A DNA stretch of 64,000 nt from Herpetosiphonaceae bacterium (GTDB lineage Bacteria; Chloroflexota; Chloroflexia; Chloroflexales; Kallotenuaceae), in NCBI GenBank assembly GCA_036374795.1, contig DASUTC010000305.1, positions 1-64,000 of the forward strand, read 5' to 3'. The position numbers were made by a program, and so were the translations under genes. Shown one piece after another: positions 52,990 through 61,879 of this stretch. The notes under the pieces were generated by a model. The model worked only from the letters and a program-made list of their open reading frames with translations, did no database searches and was not told where the DNA came from. Position 1 is the first letter of the stretch. Every line of letters starts with the position of its first letter.

Positions 52990-55173
52990 ATGCGACGATT
53001 GATCTTTGTGCTGGTTGGCAGCTTCCTCTGTCTTTCGATCTTTTTCCCGTACAGCACACGAGCGCACGCTAATCTGGTCGAGTCGACTCCAGCGGCGAAC
53101 GACGTGATCGCGCAGGCTCCAGCGACGGCACGGCTGCGGTTTAGCGAGCCGCTGGAAGCGTCGTATAGCCGCGTGGTGCTGCTCAACGTGGAGCGCGGCC
53201 CCGTCAGCACCGCGCAGAGCCGGGTCGCGCCCGACGATTCGTATGTGCTGCTGCTCGACCTGCCCGCGCTTCCCGAAGGGCAGTATGTGCTGCAATGGCG
53301 CACGCTCTCTTCGGCGGATGGGCATACGCTGGAGGGTGTGGTGCCGTTCGCGATCGGCGATCCGGCGGCAGCAAACGCGCCGCTGCTGCTCCCGCCGCCC
53401 CCGCCCGATCCGCAGGCGCTCCCGCCCGCCCTGGACGTAGCAAGCCGCTGGCTGACGGTGCTGGGCCTATCGCTGGTTGTCGGCAGCGCGATTTTTGGCT
53501 GGCTGGTCTGGCAGCCGATCGCGGCAGGCGATGCTGTCTCAGAGCGGCTCCGGGCGATGCTGCGCTGGCTGGAGATCGGAGCGGCCCTGCTTGCGCTGCT
53601 GGGGACGATCGGGATGCTGGCCCTGGCGGCGAGCAGGACCGGGCTAGGGGTTATGGACTTGATTGGCGGCTCGCGCGTTGGGCTGATCCTGGCGCTCCGT
53701 CTTGGGCTGGTGCTGGCGCTGGTTGTAGCGCTCTGGCCGGAGCTTCGATCCCGCCGGGCGCTCACGCTGGCTCTTGGCTGCGCCGCGCTGCTGACAATCA
53801 GCCTGTTGAGCCACAGCGCCGCGCCGCGCACGCAGGATAACCCAGCGGTCAGCAGCATCTTTACCGGCCTCGCGATTGCCTTCGATTTCGTCCATCTGCT
53901 GGCGACCGCCGCCTGGGTCGGTGCGCTGCCAGCGCTGCTGCTGGGTCTGCTCCTCATGCGACGGAGCGACCAGGACACGCAGCGGGCCAGCCCAACGCTG
54001 CTGGTCGCGCGCTTCACCGCTCTGGCGACCGCCGCCGTGATCGTGCTGGCGGCGACCGGCAGCTACGCGGCGCTTCAGCAGATCGGGCAGGTGCGCGAGC
54101 TGTGGACGACGACCTACGGCCTGGCGCTGACGATCAAGCTCGGCCTGTTTCTGCTGCTGCTGCTGCTCGGCGGGTATAACCGCTGGCGTGTCGCGCCCGT
54201 GGTGGATGATGCTGAGCGGGGATTACCTGCCGGCCTGGCGCATCTGCGGCGAAGCGTGCGGATCGAAATTGGGGCAGGCGTGGCGCTGCTGCTGGCAGTC
54301 GGGGTGCTGACCAGCGCGACACCGGCGCGGGATGTGTTGAGTCAGGCGCCGGGGTATATCGCCAGCGCCGCGATCGACGAGGCAGCCGTGACGCTACAGG
54401 TTGTTCGCGGCAATGTCGCGGGCGACATCTATGCGGTCGATGTGCGGGACCTTCCCGCAGGCGTTCAGCCGGAGGTCTTTGTCCGCGCGTCGATGCCCGC
54501 GCACGGCATGGGCGAGCAAGAGATCCAGTTGCGAGAGGTCGAGCCGGGGCGCTGGGGCGGGCGGGCCGCGCTGCTGACGATGCAGGGCGCGTGGAGTGTC
54601 GAGACGATCGTGCGCGCGAGCGGCATGAACGATCTGCGCCATACCTTTACGGTCGATACGACCACGCTGAAGCGTGACTCCGCGCCGAGCGCCGGGCCTG
54701 CGCTCTGGGCGGTGCTGCTGGTGATCGCGCTGATGGCGGCGGCGCTCAGCCAACTGCCGCTCCACCGACGCTGGCAGGGGCGGCTTCAGATGAGCAGCCT
54801 CGCGCTGATCGGCGGCGCGTTTATCGCCACGACGCTGCCATACTACTTTGCGCGCGCTACCGCAACCGAGAATCCGCTGAGCGCGACGCCTGAGGTGCTG
54901 GCGGCTGGCAGGCAGATCTACCAGCAGAATTGTGTGAGCTGTCACGGCGAAACCGGGCGCGGCGACGGACCCGCGGCGCGCTCGCTGCCGGGGCTGCCCG
55001 CCGATTTCACGCAGCAGCACTTCGTGACGCACACCGACGCTGAGATCTTCGGCTGGATCAAGAGCGGCAAGCCCGGCACGGTCATGCCAGCGTTTGGCGA
55101 GGATCTGAGCGATGAGCAGATCTGGCAGGTCGTCACCCATATCCGTGAGCTTTCCAAGGGCGGCCAGCAGTAG
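52990..55173 (+). CDS. CopC-CopD fusion with FixH/YtkA-like domain and cytochrome c
   Basis: 727 residues. Domain order: signal peptide; CopC beta-barrel (about 26-130) whose mature N-terminus is HANLVESTPAAND and which contains DGHTLEG, both typical copper ligands; CopD membrane region of about eight helices (about 150-450); an extracytoplasmic YtkA/FixH-like beta domain (about 470-560); one more helix pair; and a C-terminal class I cytochrome c (about 630-727) with CVSCH heme site and MPAFGEDLSDEQIWQVVTHI giving the Met ligand. Probably links copper delivery with electron transfer at the outer membrane face, perhaps for oxidase assembly. No good ribosome site; ATG 52990 chosen over TTG 52987. 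Confidence 0.85.
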   Translation: MRRLIFVLVGSFLCLSIFFPYSTRAHANLVESTPAANDVIAQAPATARLRFSEPLEASYSRVVLLNVERGPVSTAQSRVAPDDSYVLLLDLPALPEGQYVLQWRTLSSADGHTLEGVVPFAIGDPAAANAPLLLPPPPPDPQALPPALDVASRWLTVLGLSLVVGSAIFGWLVWQPIAAGDAVSERLRAMLRWLEIGAALLALLGTIGMLALAASRTGLGVMDLIGGSRVGLILALRLGLVLALVVALWPELRSRRALTLALGCAALLTISLLSHSAAPRTQDNPAVSSIFTGLAIAFDFVHLLATAAWVGALPALLLGLLLMRRSDQDTQRASPTLLVARFTALATAAVIVLAATGSYAALQQIGQVRELWTTTYGLALTIKLGLFLLLLLLGGYNRWRVAPVVDDAERGLPAGLAHLRRSVRIEIGAGVALLLAVGVLTSATPARDVLSQAPGYIASAAIDEAAVTLQVVRGNVAGDIYAVDVRDLPAGVQPEVFVRASMPAHGMGEQEIQLREVEPGRWGGRAALLTMQGAWSVETIVRASGMNDLRHTFTVDTTTLKRDSAPSAGPALWAVLLVIALMAAALSQLPLHRRWQGRLQMSSLALIGGAFIATTLPYYFARATATENPLSATPEVLAAGRQIYQQNCVSCHGETGRGDGPAARSLPGLPADFTQQHFVTHTDAEIFGWIKSGKPGTVMPAFGEDLSDEQIWQVVTHIRELSKGGQQ

Positions 55174-55223
55174 CGCGCAGAAAGACTCAGGGAGTGTCGG
55201 CTGCCTGGACCTGTCGATCTTGG

Positions 55224-56624
55224 CTACGCCGCCTCTGGCCGCTGCGCCGCTACAATCGGTGGCTCCGAGAGCATCTCCGGCGATGGGCTTGCTGCGACCT
55301 GGAGCGCTTCGACGATCTGGGCTGCCAGCGCCTGCCGCCGGGCGATCAGGTTTTGGGCCAGCGTGCGGTGCCGCGCTCTGATCCAGTTCGACTCCAGCGC
55401 CTCGCGCAGCTCGCGCCAGGCTTCGCCCCAGCGCAGCGCGCAGTACGCCAGCAGCGGCGCTGCCAGGAACAGCAGCATGGCCGCAAGCCAGCCCCAGAAG
55501 AAACCGACCAGGATCGCCGCGAGCAGCCAGCCGAGCAGCACCAGCGCCGATCCGACGATCAGCTTGCCGGTGCCGAGCAGCGTATCGTGGCGTCCAACCA
55601 TCGGCGGCGAGACGAAGCCGGATAGCCGGTACGGGCCGTAGCTCAGGATCGATCCCGCCAGGGCCAGCGGCAGGCTCAGCAGCAAGAACATGATCTGCCT
55701 GATGATTCGTCGGGGCCGTGCCGCAGGTAGCTCCAGATCCCACGGATCGTCGATGCCCAGCGTGCGGAGCGTGCGCACGTAGCGCCGCGCCTGCTGCGCC
55801 AGCGCCGCCGCCCGCCCCGGATCGGTCGCGACCAGCCGCCGGTAGGCCGCGAGCAAGGTTGCGGCCCGCTCGTGCTGCTGCGTCAGGCTGAGCGGCGGCC
55901 CGCCCGGCGTGGTCCAGGCGGCGATCATCGGCATGCCCGTCAGCAGCTCCGCGTTCTCCGCTTGCAACACGACCGTAGCGAGACTCGCGCCGATACGCTC
56001 GGTTAGCGCCTGGACCGCCTGGCGCGGCTGTGCTGCATACGTGGCCGCGTACTCGGCGAGGCCGAACGGCTCTCCGACGACCAGCAGCGCCGCCGAGCGA
56101 AATTGTGTTTTGCGCTGGTACCACAGCCCGACCGGCACGATCCGCACGTCAAGCTGCCAGTCAGCCTCCGCCGCTGCGCCCAGCGCGATCCGCGCCGCGC
56201 CTGTCCGCAGCGGCAGCAATCGCGTCTCCGAGTGCGTCGTGCCTTCGGGGAAGAGCGCCAGGGCCTTCTGCTGCCGGAGCAGCCCCCGACAGCGGGCGAA
56301 GGTCGTCTCGTTGCTCGCCAGGCTATTGCCCCGCGGCCCGCCCGCAAGACCGCGATCCCGCTGTCGAAAGACCGGCAGCGCGCCGAACGCATCCATGCAG
56401 AGCCGTCCCAGCGGATTGGCAAAAAAGGTGCTCTTGGCGAGAAACGAGATCGGACGCCTGATCTGCACCATCAGCAGCAGCGGATCGAGCAGGCCGTTGG
56501 GATGGTTGAGCACAAAGATGACCGGGCCGCTCTCCGGCACGCGCTCGCGGCCCCGGATCTCGATGCGGGGATAGAATAGCTCGACCAGGCACAAAATAGC
56601 GAAGCGGATCGCACGATGCAGCAT
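55224..56624 (-). CDS. PlsC-like 1-acyl-glycerol-3-phosphate acyltransferase
   Basis: 466 residues. An N-terminal PlsC/LPAT domain (about 20-235) has GPVIFVLNHPNGLLDPLLL (an NHx5D variant of the NHx4D catalytic motif), GALPVFRQRDRG and FPEGTTHSETRLLPLRTGAA. A helical middle part follows, then two to three C-terminal membrane helices (about 318-400) and a charged tail, unlike the short plsC proteins. The NHPNxLLDP form occurs in a bacterial acyltransferase branch related to yeast Sct1/Gpt2 glycerol-3-phosphate acyltransferases, so the substrate may be glycerol-3-phosphate or lysophosphatidate. The longer membrane tail suggests a bilayer-anchored enzyme. Confidence 0.82.
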   Translation of the reverse strand: MLHRAIRFAILCLVELFYPRIEIRGRERVPESGPVIFVLNHPNGLLDPLLLMVQIRRPISFLAKSTFFANPLGRLCMDAFGALPVFRQRDRGLAGGPRGNSLASNETTFARCRGLLRQQKALALFPEGTTHSETRLLPLRTGAARIALGAAAEADWQLDVRIVPVGLWYQRKTQFRSAALLVVGEPFGLAEYAATYAAQPRQAVQALTERIGASLATVVLQAENAELLTGMPMIAAWTTPGGPPLSLTQQHERAATLLAAYRRLVATDPGRAAALAQQARRYVRTLRTLGIDDPWDLELPAARPRRIIRQIMFLLLSLPLALAGSILSYGPYRLSGFVSPPMVGRHDTLLGTGKLIVGSALVLLGWLLAAILVGFFWGWLAAMLLFLAAPLLAYCALRWGEAWRELREALESNWIRARHRTLAQNLIARRQALAAQIVEALQVAASPSPEMLSEPPIVAAQRPEAA

Positions 56625-56800
56625 AGATCAACCTTTATAACGCTTGTCACACGGCAGACAAGATCGAGGTGTACGGGCCAGGTTTGAGGGTAGCATGTAC
56701 TTGGTTTAGCAGCGCCGATCACTCAGCCAGCGTTTGTACGTTAGGATGATCGATAGGAAGGAAGGACGATCATGCGGCTGGGTCTAACCTCGGTAAACAC

Positions 56801-57049
56801 TTAGTGTGTTGTCATAATGTGGGCTGCCTCCTCGATTGCCTCACGCGAGACGCGACCTTGAAATCCTTGCACGATGTCGTCGATTGTTTCACCAGCCGTC
56901 AGGCGCTCAAGCACGCCTGTAATTTCGATGCGTGTATATTTGAACGTTGGCCGCTCTCCACAAACCCCGATCGCCCGGACGACGTATTGCCCAAGGGGAT
57001 AGTAATGGTACGGCTCGCCACCAACCATTTCAGTGACTTGTGTTCGCAT
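56801..57049 (-). CDS. DUF433 family protein
   Basis: 82 residues; GGAG 8 nt before ATG 57049. A beta-hairpin (YYPLGQYVVRAIGV, then RPTFKYTRIEITGVL) precedes the DUF433 signature ERLTAGETIDDIVQGFQGRVSREAIEEAAHIM, a short helix-turn-helix-like module often found as the antitoxin-side partner of PIN-like toxins. No toxin gene is beside it here. Same strand as the acyltransferase, 177 bp away. Confidence 0.75.
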   Translation of the reverse strand: MRTQVTEMVGGEPYHYYPLGQYVVRAIGVCGERPTFKYTRIEITGVLERLTAGETIDDIVQGFQGRVSREAIEEAAHIMTTH

Positions 57050-57386
57050 ATGGTTTGCTCCGCGTACAGCCTGTACGTGTTCTGATTGATCTAAGAGTTT
57101 ATAGCACAACCGGACGGTTGTAAAAATCGAAGTTTGATTGGTATCGCTTGTTTATCATAGCATGGCTCGCAACCGCCGAACAGCGCTTTGCTGTGTGTGG
57201 CGGTAGCTGTCACACCGCGCAGCTATGCTCAAGTCAGCACAGTTGAGCGCGGGTAGGTGGCTGTTCCAAAGGGATACCTTAAGTTGTCCGAAAGGTGGAT
57301 GCGGCTGCGCATGAATAGGGGTATCATACACATACCGAGTCCTAGCCGCTCTCATCTCAACATTCGACGGCTCCGCTGCATTCTAG

Positions 57387-57426
57387 GCCGATCCGGTGAC
57401 ATGCAACTCAGCACGCGCGGATCGGC
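57387..57426 (+). promoter_or_regulatory. Hairpin in the leader of the second ABC exporter
   Basis: GCCGATCCG (57387-57395) pairs exactly with CGGATCGGC (57418-57426), followed by TCTTGT. It lies 44 nt before the preferred TTG start (57470) and within the alternative ATG frame from 57299. May regulate or simply lie in coding sequence. Confidence 0.4.
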
Positions 57427-57469
57427 TCTTGTATGCCAACAATCAAGCAAGTGGACAAGGAGGCTGTTG

Positions 57470-59275
57470 TTGGTTAACAGCGAATTTACGATCGCCGGAA
57501 CGTATCGCTACGACTACCGCTCGCCGGTACGCTGGATTATAGCGCACCTCGTGCGCTATCCCTGGCTGCCGATCGTGGTGGTGTTTGCGAGCATCTCCGA
57601 GGCCGCGCTCTTCTCGGTCGCGCCGGTGCTGGTCGGGCAGGCATTCGATCTGATGAACTCTCCGCAGCGCACCGTGCAGGCGCTCCTGGGAATCGCCGGG
57701 CTGATCTTCGCCTCGCGCGCGGCGCAGGGCTTGCTTGGCCTCGTGAGCGCTTGGACGATCGAGGTGCTGGCGCAGCGGATCGAGCGCGACGCCCGCGACG
57801 AGCTGGTGCGCAGCCTGCTCGGCAAGTCGCAGACCTTTCATAATCGCCAGCAGGTCGGCGACATTATGGCGCGGGCAACCAACGATGTGCGCCAGCTCAA
57901 CCCGATGGTCAATCCCGGCATCAGCCTGATCTTTGGCTCGATGCTGAACCTGATCGTGCCGATCGTCGCGATCGGGATGCTCAACGCGCAACTGCTGATC
58001 GCGCCGCTGCTCTTCACGGCAGCCTTTCTGGTCGCGCTGCGCCGCTACACCCAGCAGCTCAACCCCGTCGCGGGCGCGTCGCGCGGTCAGTTCGGCGTGA
58101 TGAACGCGGGCCTGGCCGAGGCGGTGTCGGGGATCGAAGTGGTCAAGGCGTACGCCCAGGAGCAGCAGGAGCGGGCCAAGTTCACGACGAACGCGCGCAA
58201 GTTCCGCGATCTCTTTGTTCAGGAGGGCGAGATCCGCGCGCGCTATCTGCCGCTGCTCTTCTACGGCGTGATGTATGGCGGCGGCTTTGCCCACGCGCTG
58301 TGGCTCTACCGCCAGGGCACGATCGAGGTCGGCACGATCATCGGCTACATGGGCCTGCTCGGCGTGCTGCGCTTCCCGACGTTTATTTCGATCTGGAGCT
58401 TTGGGCTGGTGCAGATGGGCATCGCGGGCGCTGGCCGGATCTTGCAGTTGATCACCGCCGAGACGGAGCTGGACGAGAACGAGGGCGGCGTTGCGCATCC
58501 GATCAAGGGCGCGCTGGCGTTCGAGAACGTATCGTTCGGCTACGGCGAGAACCTGATCCTTGAAGATCTGAGCTTTAGCGCGACGCCCGGCGAGACGATC
58601 GCGATCGTCGGGCAGACCGGCGCGGGCAAGTCGACGCTGACCAAGCTGGTCAATCGCACCTACGACGCGACCAGCGGGCGGGTCTGTGTCGACGGCATCG
58701 ATGTGAAGGAGTGGAGCCTGCACAGCCTGCGCTCGCAGATCTCGACGATCGAGCAGGATGTGTTCCTTTTCTCGCGGACGATCGCCGAAAACATCGCCTT
58801 TGGCGCGCCCGGCACGGCCACGCGGGAGCAGATCGAGCAGGCGGCGCGCGAGGCGCAGGCCCACGAGTTTATCATGAGCTTCCCCGAAGGCTACGACACG
58901 GTGATCGGCGAGCGCGGCGTGACGCTTTCGGGCGGTCAGCGGCAGCGCATTGCGATTGCGCGGGCGTTTCTGACCAATCCGCGCATTCTGATTCTGGACG
59001 ACTCGACCAGCGCGATCGATAGCGCGACCGAGGATCAGATCCAGCGCGCGATGCGGCGAGTCTTACAGGGCCGCACCACGCTGCTGATCACCCATCGGCT
59101 GTCGCAGATCCGCTGGGCGGATCGCATTCTGGTGCTGCGTAGCGGCAGGCTGGTGGCGCAGGGTACCCACGATGATCTGTTGCAGACCAGCCCGGCGTAT
59201 CGGCGGATCTTCGCCCAGTACGAGGAGGACCGCGCGCCGTCCGCTGTGCCCGATCGGCTGGTGATGACCGACTAG
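57470..59275 (+). CDS. Heterodimeric ABC exporter subunit, degenerate half
   Basis: 601 residues from TTG 57470, which has GGAGG 6 nt upstream; an ATG at 57299 with AAAGGTGG is the longer alternative. Six membrane helices (about 28-320), then the ATPase: Walker A GQTGAGKST, Q-loop IEQDVFLFS, signature LSGGQRQRIAIARA, Walker B ILILDDSTSA with Asp replacing the catalytic Glu, H-loop ITHRLSQ. With the next gene it makes one canonical and one degenerate ATP site, the same scheme as the pair at 43.8-47.3 kb. Exporter of amphipathic compounds or lipids; substrate unknown. Confidence 0.9.
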   Translation: MVNSEFTIAGTYRYDYRSPVRWIIAHLVRYPWLPIVVVFASISEAALFSVAPVLVGQAFDLMNSPQRTVQALLGIAGLIFASRAAQGLLGLVSAWTIEVLAQRIERDARDELVRSLLGKSQTFHNRQQVGDIMARATNDVRQLNPMVNPGISLIFGSMLNLIVPIVAIGMLNAQLLIAPLLFTAAFLVALRRYTQQLNPVAGASRGQFGVMNAGLAEAVSGIEVVKAYAQEQQERAKFTTNARKFRDLFVQEGEIRARYLPLLFYGVMYGGGFAHALWLYRQGTIEVGTIIGYMGLLGVLRFPTFISIWSFGLVQMGIAGAGRILQLITAETELDENEGGVAHPIKGALAFENVSFGYGENLILEDLSFSATPGETIAIVGQTGAGKSTLTKLVNRTYDATSGRVCVDGIDVKEWSLHSLRSQISTIEQDVFLFSRTIAENIAFGAPGTATREQIEQAAREAQAHEFIMSFPEGYDTVIGERGVTLSGGQRQRIAIARAFLTNPRILILDDSTSAIDSATEDQIQRAMRRVLQGRTTLLITHRLSQIRWADRILVLRSGRLVAQGTHDDLLQTSPAYRRIFAQYEEDRAPSAVPDRLVMTD

Positions 59276-59358
59276 CGCCGTTAGCAGGTCAAGCGTACCA
59301 TCACGAAAGGAGAGATGGCCGCACTCCATCGCTGCGCTGATGGATCGGGCCAGCACCT

Positions 59359-61173
59359 ATGGGCTTCTTCATGGATGGGTTGGAGGCGGAAGCCTACGAC
59401 CGGAGCTATAACGATCGGGAACTGATCGGTCGGATCGGACGGTATTTCCGCCCGCACGCGCGCACGATGGTGACGGTGGCCTTGATGGTCGTGCTCGGCT
59501 CGCTGATGGAGACGGGCGTGCCGATCCTGATCTCAGCCGGGATCGATCAGCTTGCGGCAGATCCGCGCGCCGAACTGCTGGGCGGCTTTGCGCTGGCGGT
59601 GCTGGTGCTGAGCTGCTTCTCGTGGGCGTTCAACTACGTGCGCCAGCGCTACTCGTCGCGGGCGGTTGGCGATGTCGTGCTGGCGCTTCGGCAGGATGCG
59701 TTCACCGCCGTCACCGACCGCGATCTCTCGTTCTACGACCAGTTTCCATCGGGGAAGATCGTCAGCCGGGTGACATCGGACACGCAGGATTTCGCGACGG
59801 TCGTGACGCTGACGATGGATCTGCTGAGCCAACTGCTGATGGTGCTGATCATCGTGGTAGTGCTGCTGTCGATCAATGTGACGCTGGCGCTGCTGAGTAT
59901 GGTGATCGCGCCGCTGGTGGTGATCGCCGCGCTGACGTTTCGCGCCGTCGCCCGCCGCACGATCCGCCGCTCGCAGCGCTCGACCGCGCGGGTCAACGCG
60001 CTGATCCAGGAGTCGATCAGCGGCATCGGCGTCTCCAAGAGCTTCCGGCAGGAGGGCGCGATCTACGATGACTTCAGCCGGGTCAACGCTCAGGCATACG
60101 CGGTCAACCTGCGCACGGGCTGGACCTTCAACACGATCTTCCCGGTGCTCGACGTGATCGCCGGTCTGGGCATCGCGATCGTGGTCTATTTCGGCGGCCT
60201 GCGCGTGCTCGACAGCGGCGTGTCGCTCGGCGAGTGGTACCTGTTCGTGCAAAGCCTGGCGATCTTCTACTTTCCGCTGACCAGCATCGCCTCGTTCTGG
60301 TCGCAGTTCCAGCAGGGCTTATCGGCCAGCGAGCGAGTCTTTGCCCTGATCGACGCCGAGCCGAAGGTGGTGCAGACCGCGAGCGAGCCAGTGGAACAAC
60401 TGCGCGGCGAGATTACATTTCAGCATGTGATGTTCGCCTACAACGCGGAGTCGATCGTGCTGCCCGATTTCTCGCTGACGATCCCGGCAGGCCAGACGCT
60501 CGCGGTCGTCGGGCATACCGGCGCGGGCAAGTCGAGCCTGGCGCGGCTGATCGCGCGCTTCTACGAGTTCCAGGGCGGGCAGATTTTGGTCGACGGGCGC
60601 GATATTCGCAGCTTCGATCTTCAGTCGTACCGCCGTCATATCGGGATCGTGCCGCAGGTGCCGTTCTTGTTCGCGGGTACGGTCGCCGATAACATTCGCT
60701 ACGGGCGGCCCGACGCGAGCGACGAGGAGGTCGCGCATGTGGCGCGGCAGATCGGCGGCGGCGAGTGGGTCGATCTGCTCGAAAACGGCTTGCAGACCGA
60801 AGTGGGCGAGCGCGGCGCGAAGCTGTCGATGGGCCAGCGCCAGCTAGTCGCGCTGGCGCGGGTGCTGCTCCACAATCCGTCGATCCTGATCCTCGACGAG
60901 GCGACCGCCAGCGTCGATCCGTTCACCGAGGTGCAGATCCAGGCGGGCCTCGATCTGGTGATGGCCGGGCGGACCAGCATCGTGATCGCCCACCGGCTTT
61001 CGACGGTCAAGCACGCGGATCGGATCATCGTGCTGCAAGATGGGCGGATCATCGAGTCGGGCGATCACGCGGGGCTGCTGGCGCAGGGCGGGCACTACGC
61101 CGAGCTGTATAATACCTACTTCCGTCACCAGTCGATCGAGTACATAGAGCAGGTCGGGCAGTTGCTCGCGTGA
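59359..61173 (+). CDS. Heterodimeric ABC exporter subunit, catalytic-Glu half
   Basis: 604 residues. Six membrane helices (about 36-330), then the ATPase: Walker A GHTGAGKSS, Q-loop VPQVPFLFA, signature LSMGQRQLVALARV (Met in place of the first Gly), Walker B ILILDEATASVD with the catalytic Glu, H-loop IAHRLST. Its noncanonical signature pairs with the degenerate Walker B of the preceding gene. Gap to that gene 83 bp; no strong ribosome site before ATG 59359, and an in-frame ATG at 59371 is possible. Confidence 0.9.
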   Translation: MGFFMDGLEAEAYDRSYNDRELIGRIGRYFRPHARTMVTVALMVVLGSLMETGVPILISAGIDQLAADPRAELLGGFALAVLVLSCFSWAFNYVRQRYSSRAVGDVVLALRQDAFTAVTDRDLSFYDQFPSGKIVSRVTSDTQDFATVVTLTMDLLSQLLMVLIIVVVLLSINVTLALLSMVIAPLVVIAALTFRAVARRTIRRSQRSTARVNALIQESISGIGVSKSFRQEGAIYDDFSRVNAQAYAVNLRTGWTFNTIFPVLDVIAGLGIAIVVYFGGLRVLDSGVSLGEWYLFVQSLAIFYFPLTSIASFWSQFQQGLSASERVFALIDAEPKVVQTASEPVEQLRGEITFQHVMFAYNAESIVLPDFSLTIPAGQTLAVVGHTGAGKSSLARLIARFYEFQGGQILVDGRDIRSFDLQSYRRHIGIVPQVPFLFAGTVADNIRYGRPDASDEEVAHVARQIGGGEWVDLLENGLQTEVGERGAKLSMGQRQLVALARVLLHNPSILILDEATASVDPFTEVQIQAGLDLVMAGRTSIVIAHRLSTVKHADRIIVLQDGRIIESGDHAGLLAQGGHYAELYNTYFRHQSIEYIEQVGQLLA

Positions 61174-61190
61174 GCCGATTCAAGCACCAC

Positions 61191-61222
61191 GAAACCTCGC
61201 GGCGTTCAAGCCGCGAGGTTTC
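61191..61222. terminator. Bidirectional hairpin between convergent genes
   Basis: GAAACCTCGCGGC (61191-61203) pairs exactly with GCCGCGAGGTTTC (61210-61222), 6-nt loop. Between the ABC exporter and the gene ending at 61262. U-tails are weak on both sides. Confidence 0.75.
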
Positions 61223-61261
61223 ACGCTTTGCTTTGCTGTCACGCTTACATGCCGTCAGCGC

Positions 61262-61831
61262 TCATCTCAACTGCGGCTCAACATTTGCCAGCAGCTTCCC
61301 GCGCACCTCGCGAGTCGTCGCGTTATCAACCATCGGCGTCAGCGCGCCGCTCTTGCCGATCTGGTAGCGCCCTTCGGGAGAGATGGTCAGCAGCACGCCG
61401 GTGCTGCCACGCTCCAGCAGCAGGAGATACTGCTCGCCCACCTGATAGAACGGATCGCCTTCGAGCACGAACGGCTGGGTCCGTGTGGCGTTCTGCTCGA
61501 TCCCGCCGGTCTGCTTGAGCGTCACGGTCTGCCCGGCGCTCAGGTCGCCCTTGTACGACTTGAGCACCCGCAGTGTCACATGGCGTGCCGGCAGCCGATC
61601 GACGATCCCGTCCTTCATGGTGATCACATCGTCCGGCCCCTGCTCGGAGGCCAGCACCTCGGCCTTGATAATCAAGCCCGCCTTCTGTCGGGCCTCGGCA
61701 AAGCTCTTGGGGCTATGCGCCCAGCTTGCGTGGACGGTGAGGACGGAGGGCTCCCTGGTGAGGACGAAGAGCTGCGCGATCATCGCCAGCGCGAGAACGG
61801 TCGTCGCACTCCAAAAGATGCGTGTTTTCAT
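61262..61831 (-). CDS. Secreted/anchored hypothetical protein in the matrixin operon
   Basis: 189 residues; AAAGGAG 8 nt before ATG 61831. An N-terminal helix (about 4-22) acts as signal or anchor. The mature part has a beta-rich look (ADVLASEQGPDDVITMKDG, ARHVTLRVLKSYKGDLSAGQ, YQVGEQYLLLLERG, MVDNATTREVRGKLL); such layouts occur in proteins that bind or inhibit proteases, but no family is recognised. 48 bp downstream of the matrixin-like gene, so co-transcribed and perhaps its regulator or partner. Confidence 0.65.
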   Translation of the reverse strand: MKTRIFWSATTVLALAMIAQLFVLTREPSVLTVHASWAHSPKSFAEARQKAGLIIKAEVLASEQGPDDVITMKDGIVDRLPARHVTLRVLKSYKGDLSAGQTVTLKQTGGIEQNATRTQPFVLEGDPFYQVGEQYLLLLERGSTGVLLTISPEGRYQIGKSGALTPMVDNATTREVRGKLLANVEPQLR

Positions 61832-61879
61832 ATCGGGCTCCTTTCGATCCTGGTTTGCGGCTTGATCCGAATGCACGGG

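Noticed and set aside
57257..57469. N-terminal extension of the ABC exporter from 57257
   Set aside because: Residues upstream of TTG 57470 are Arg/Ser-rich and unlike exporter N-termini; GGAGG is placed for 57470. ATG 57299 is kept only as an alternative.
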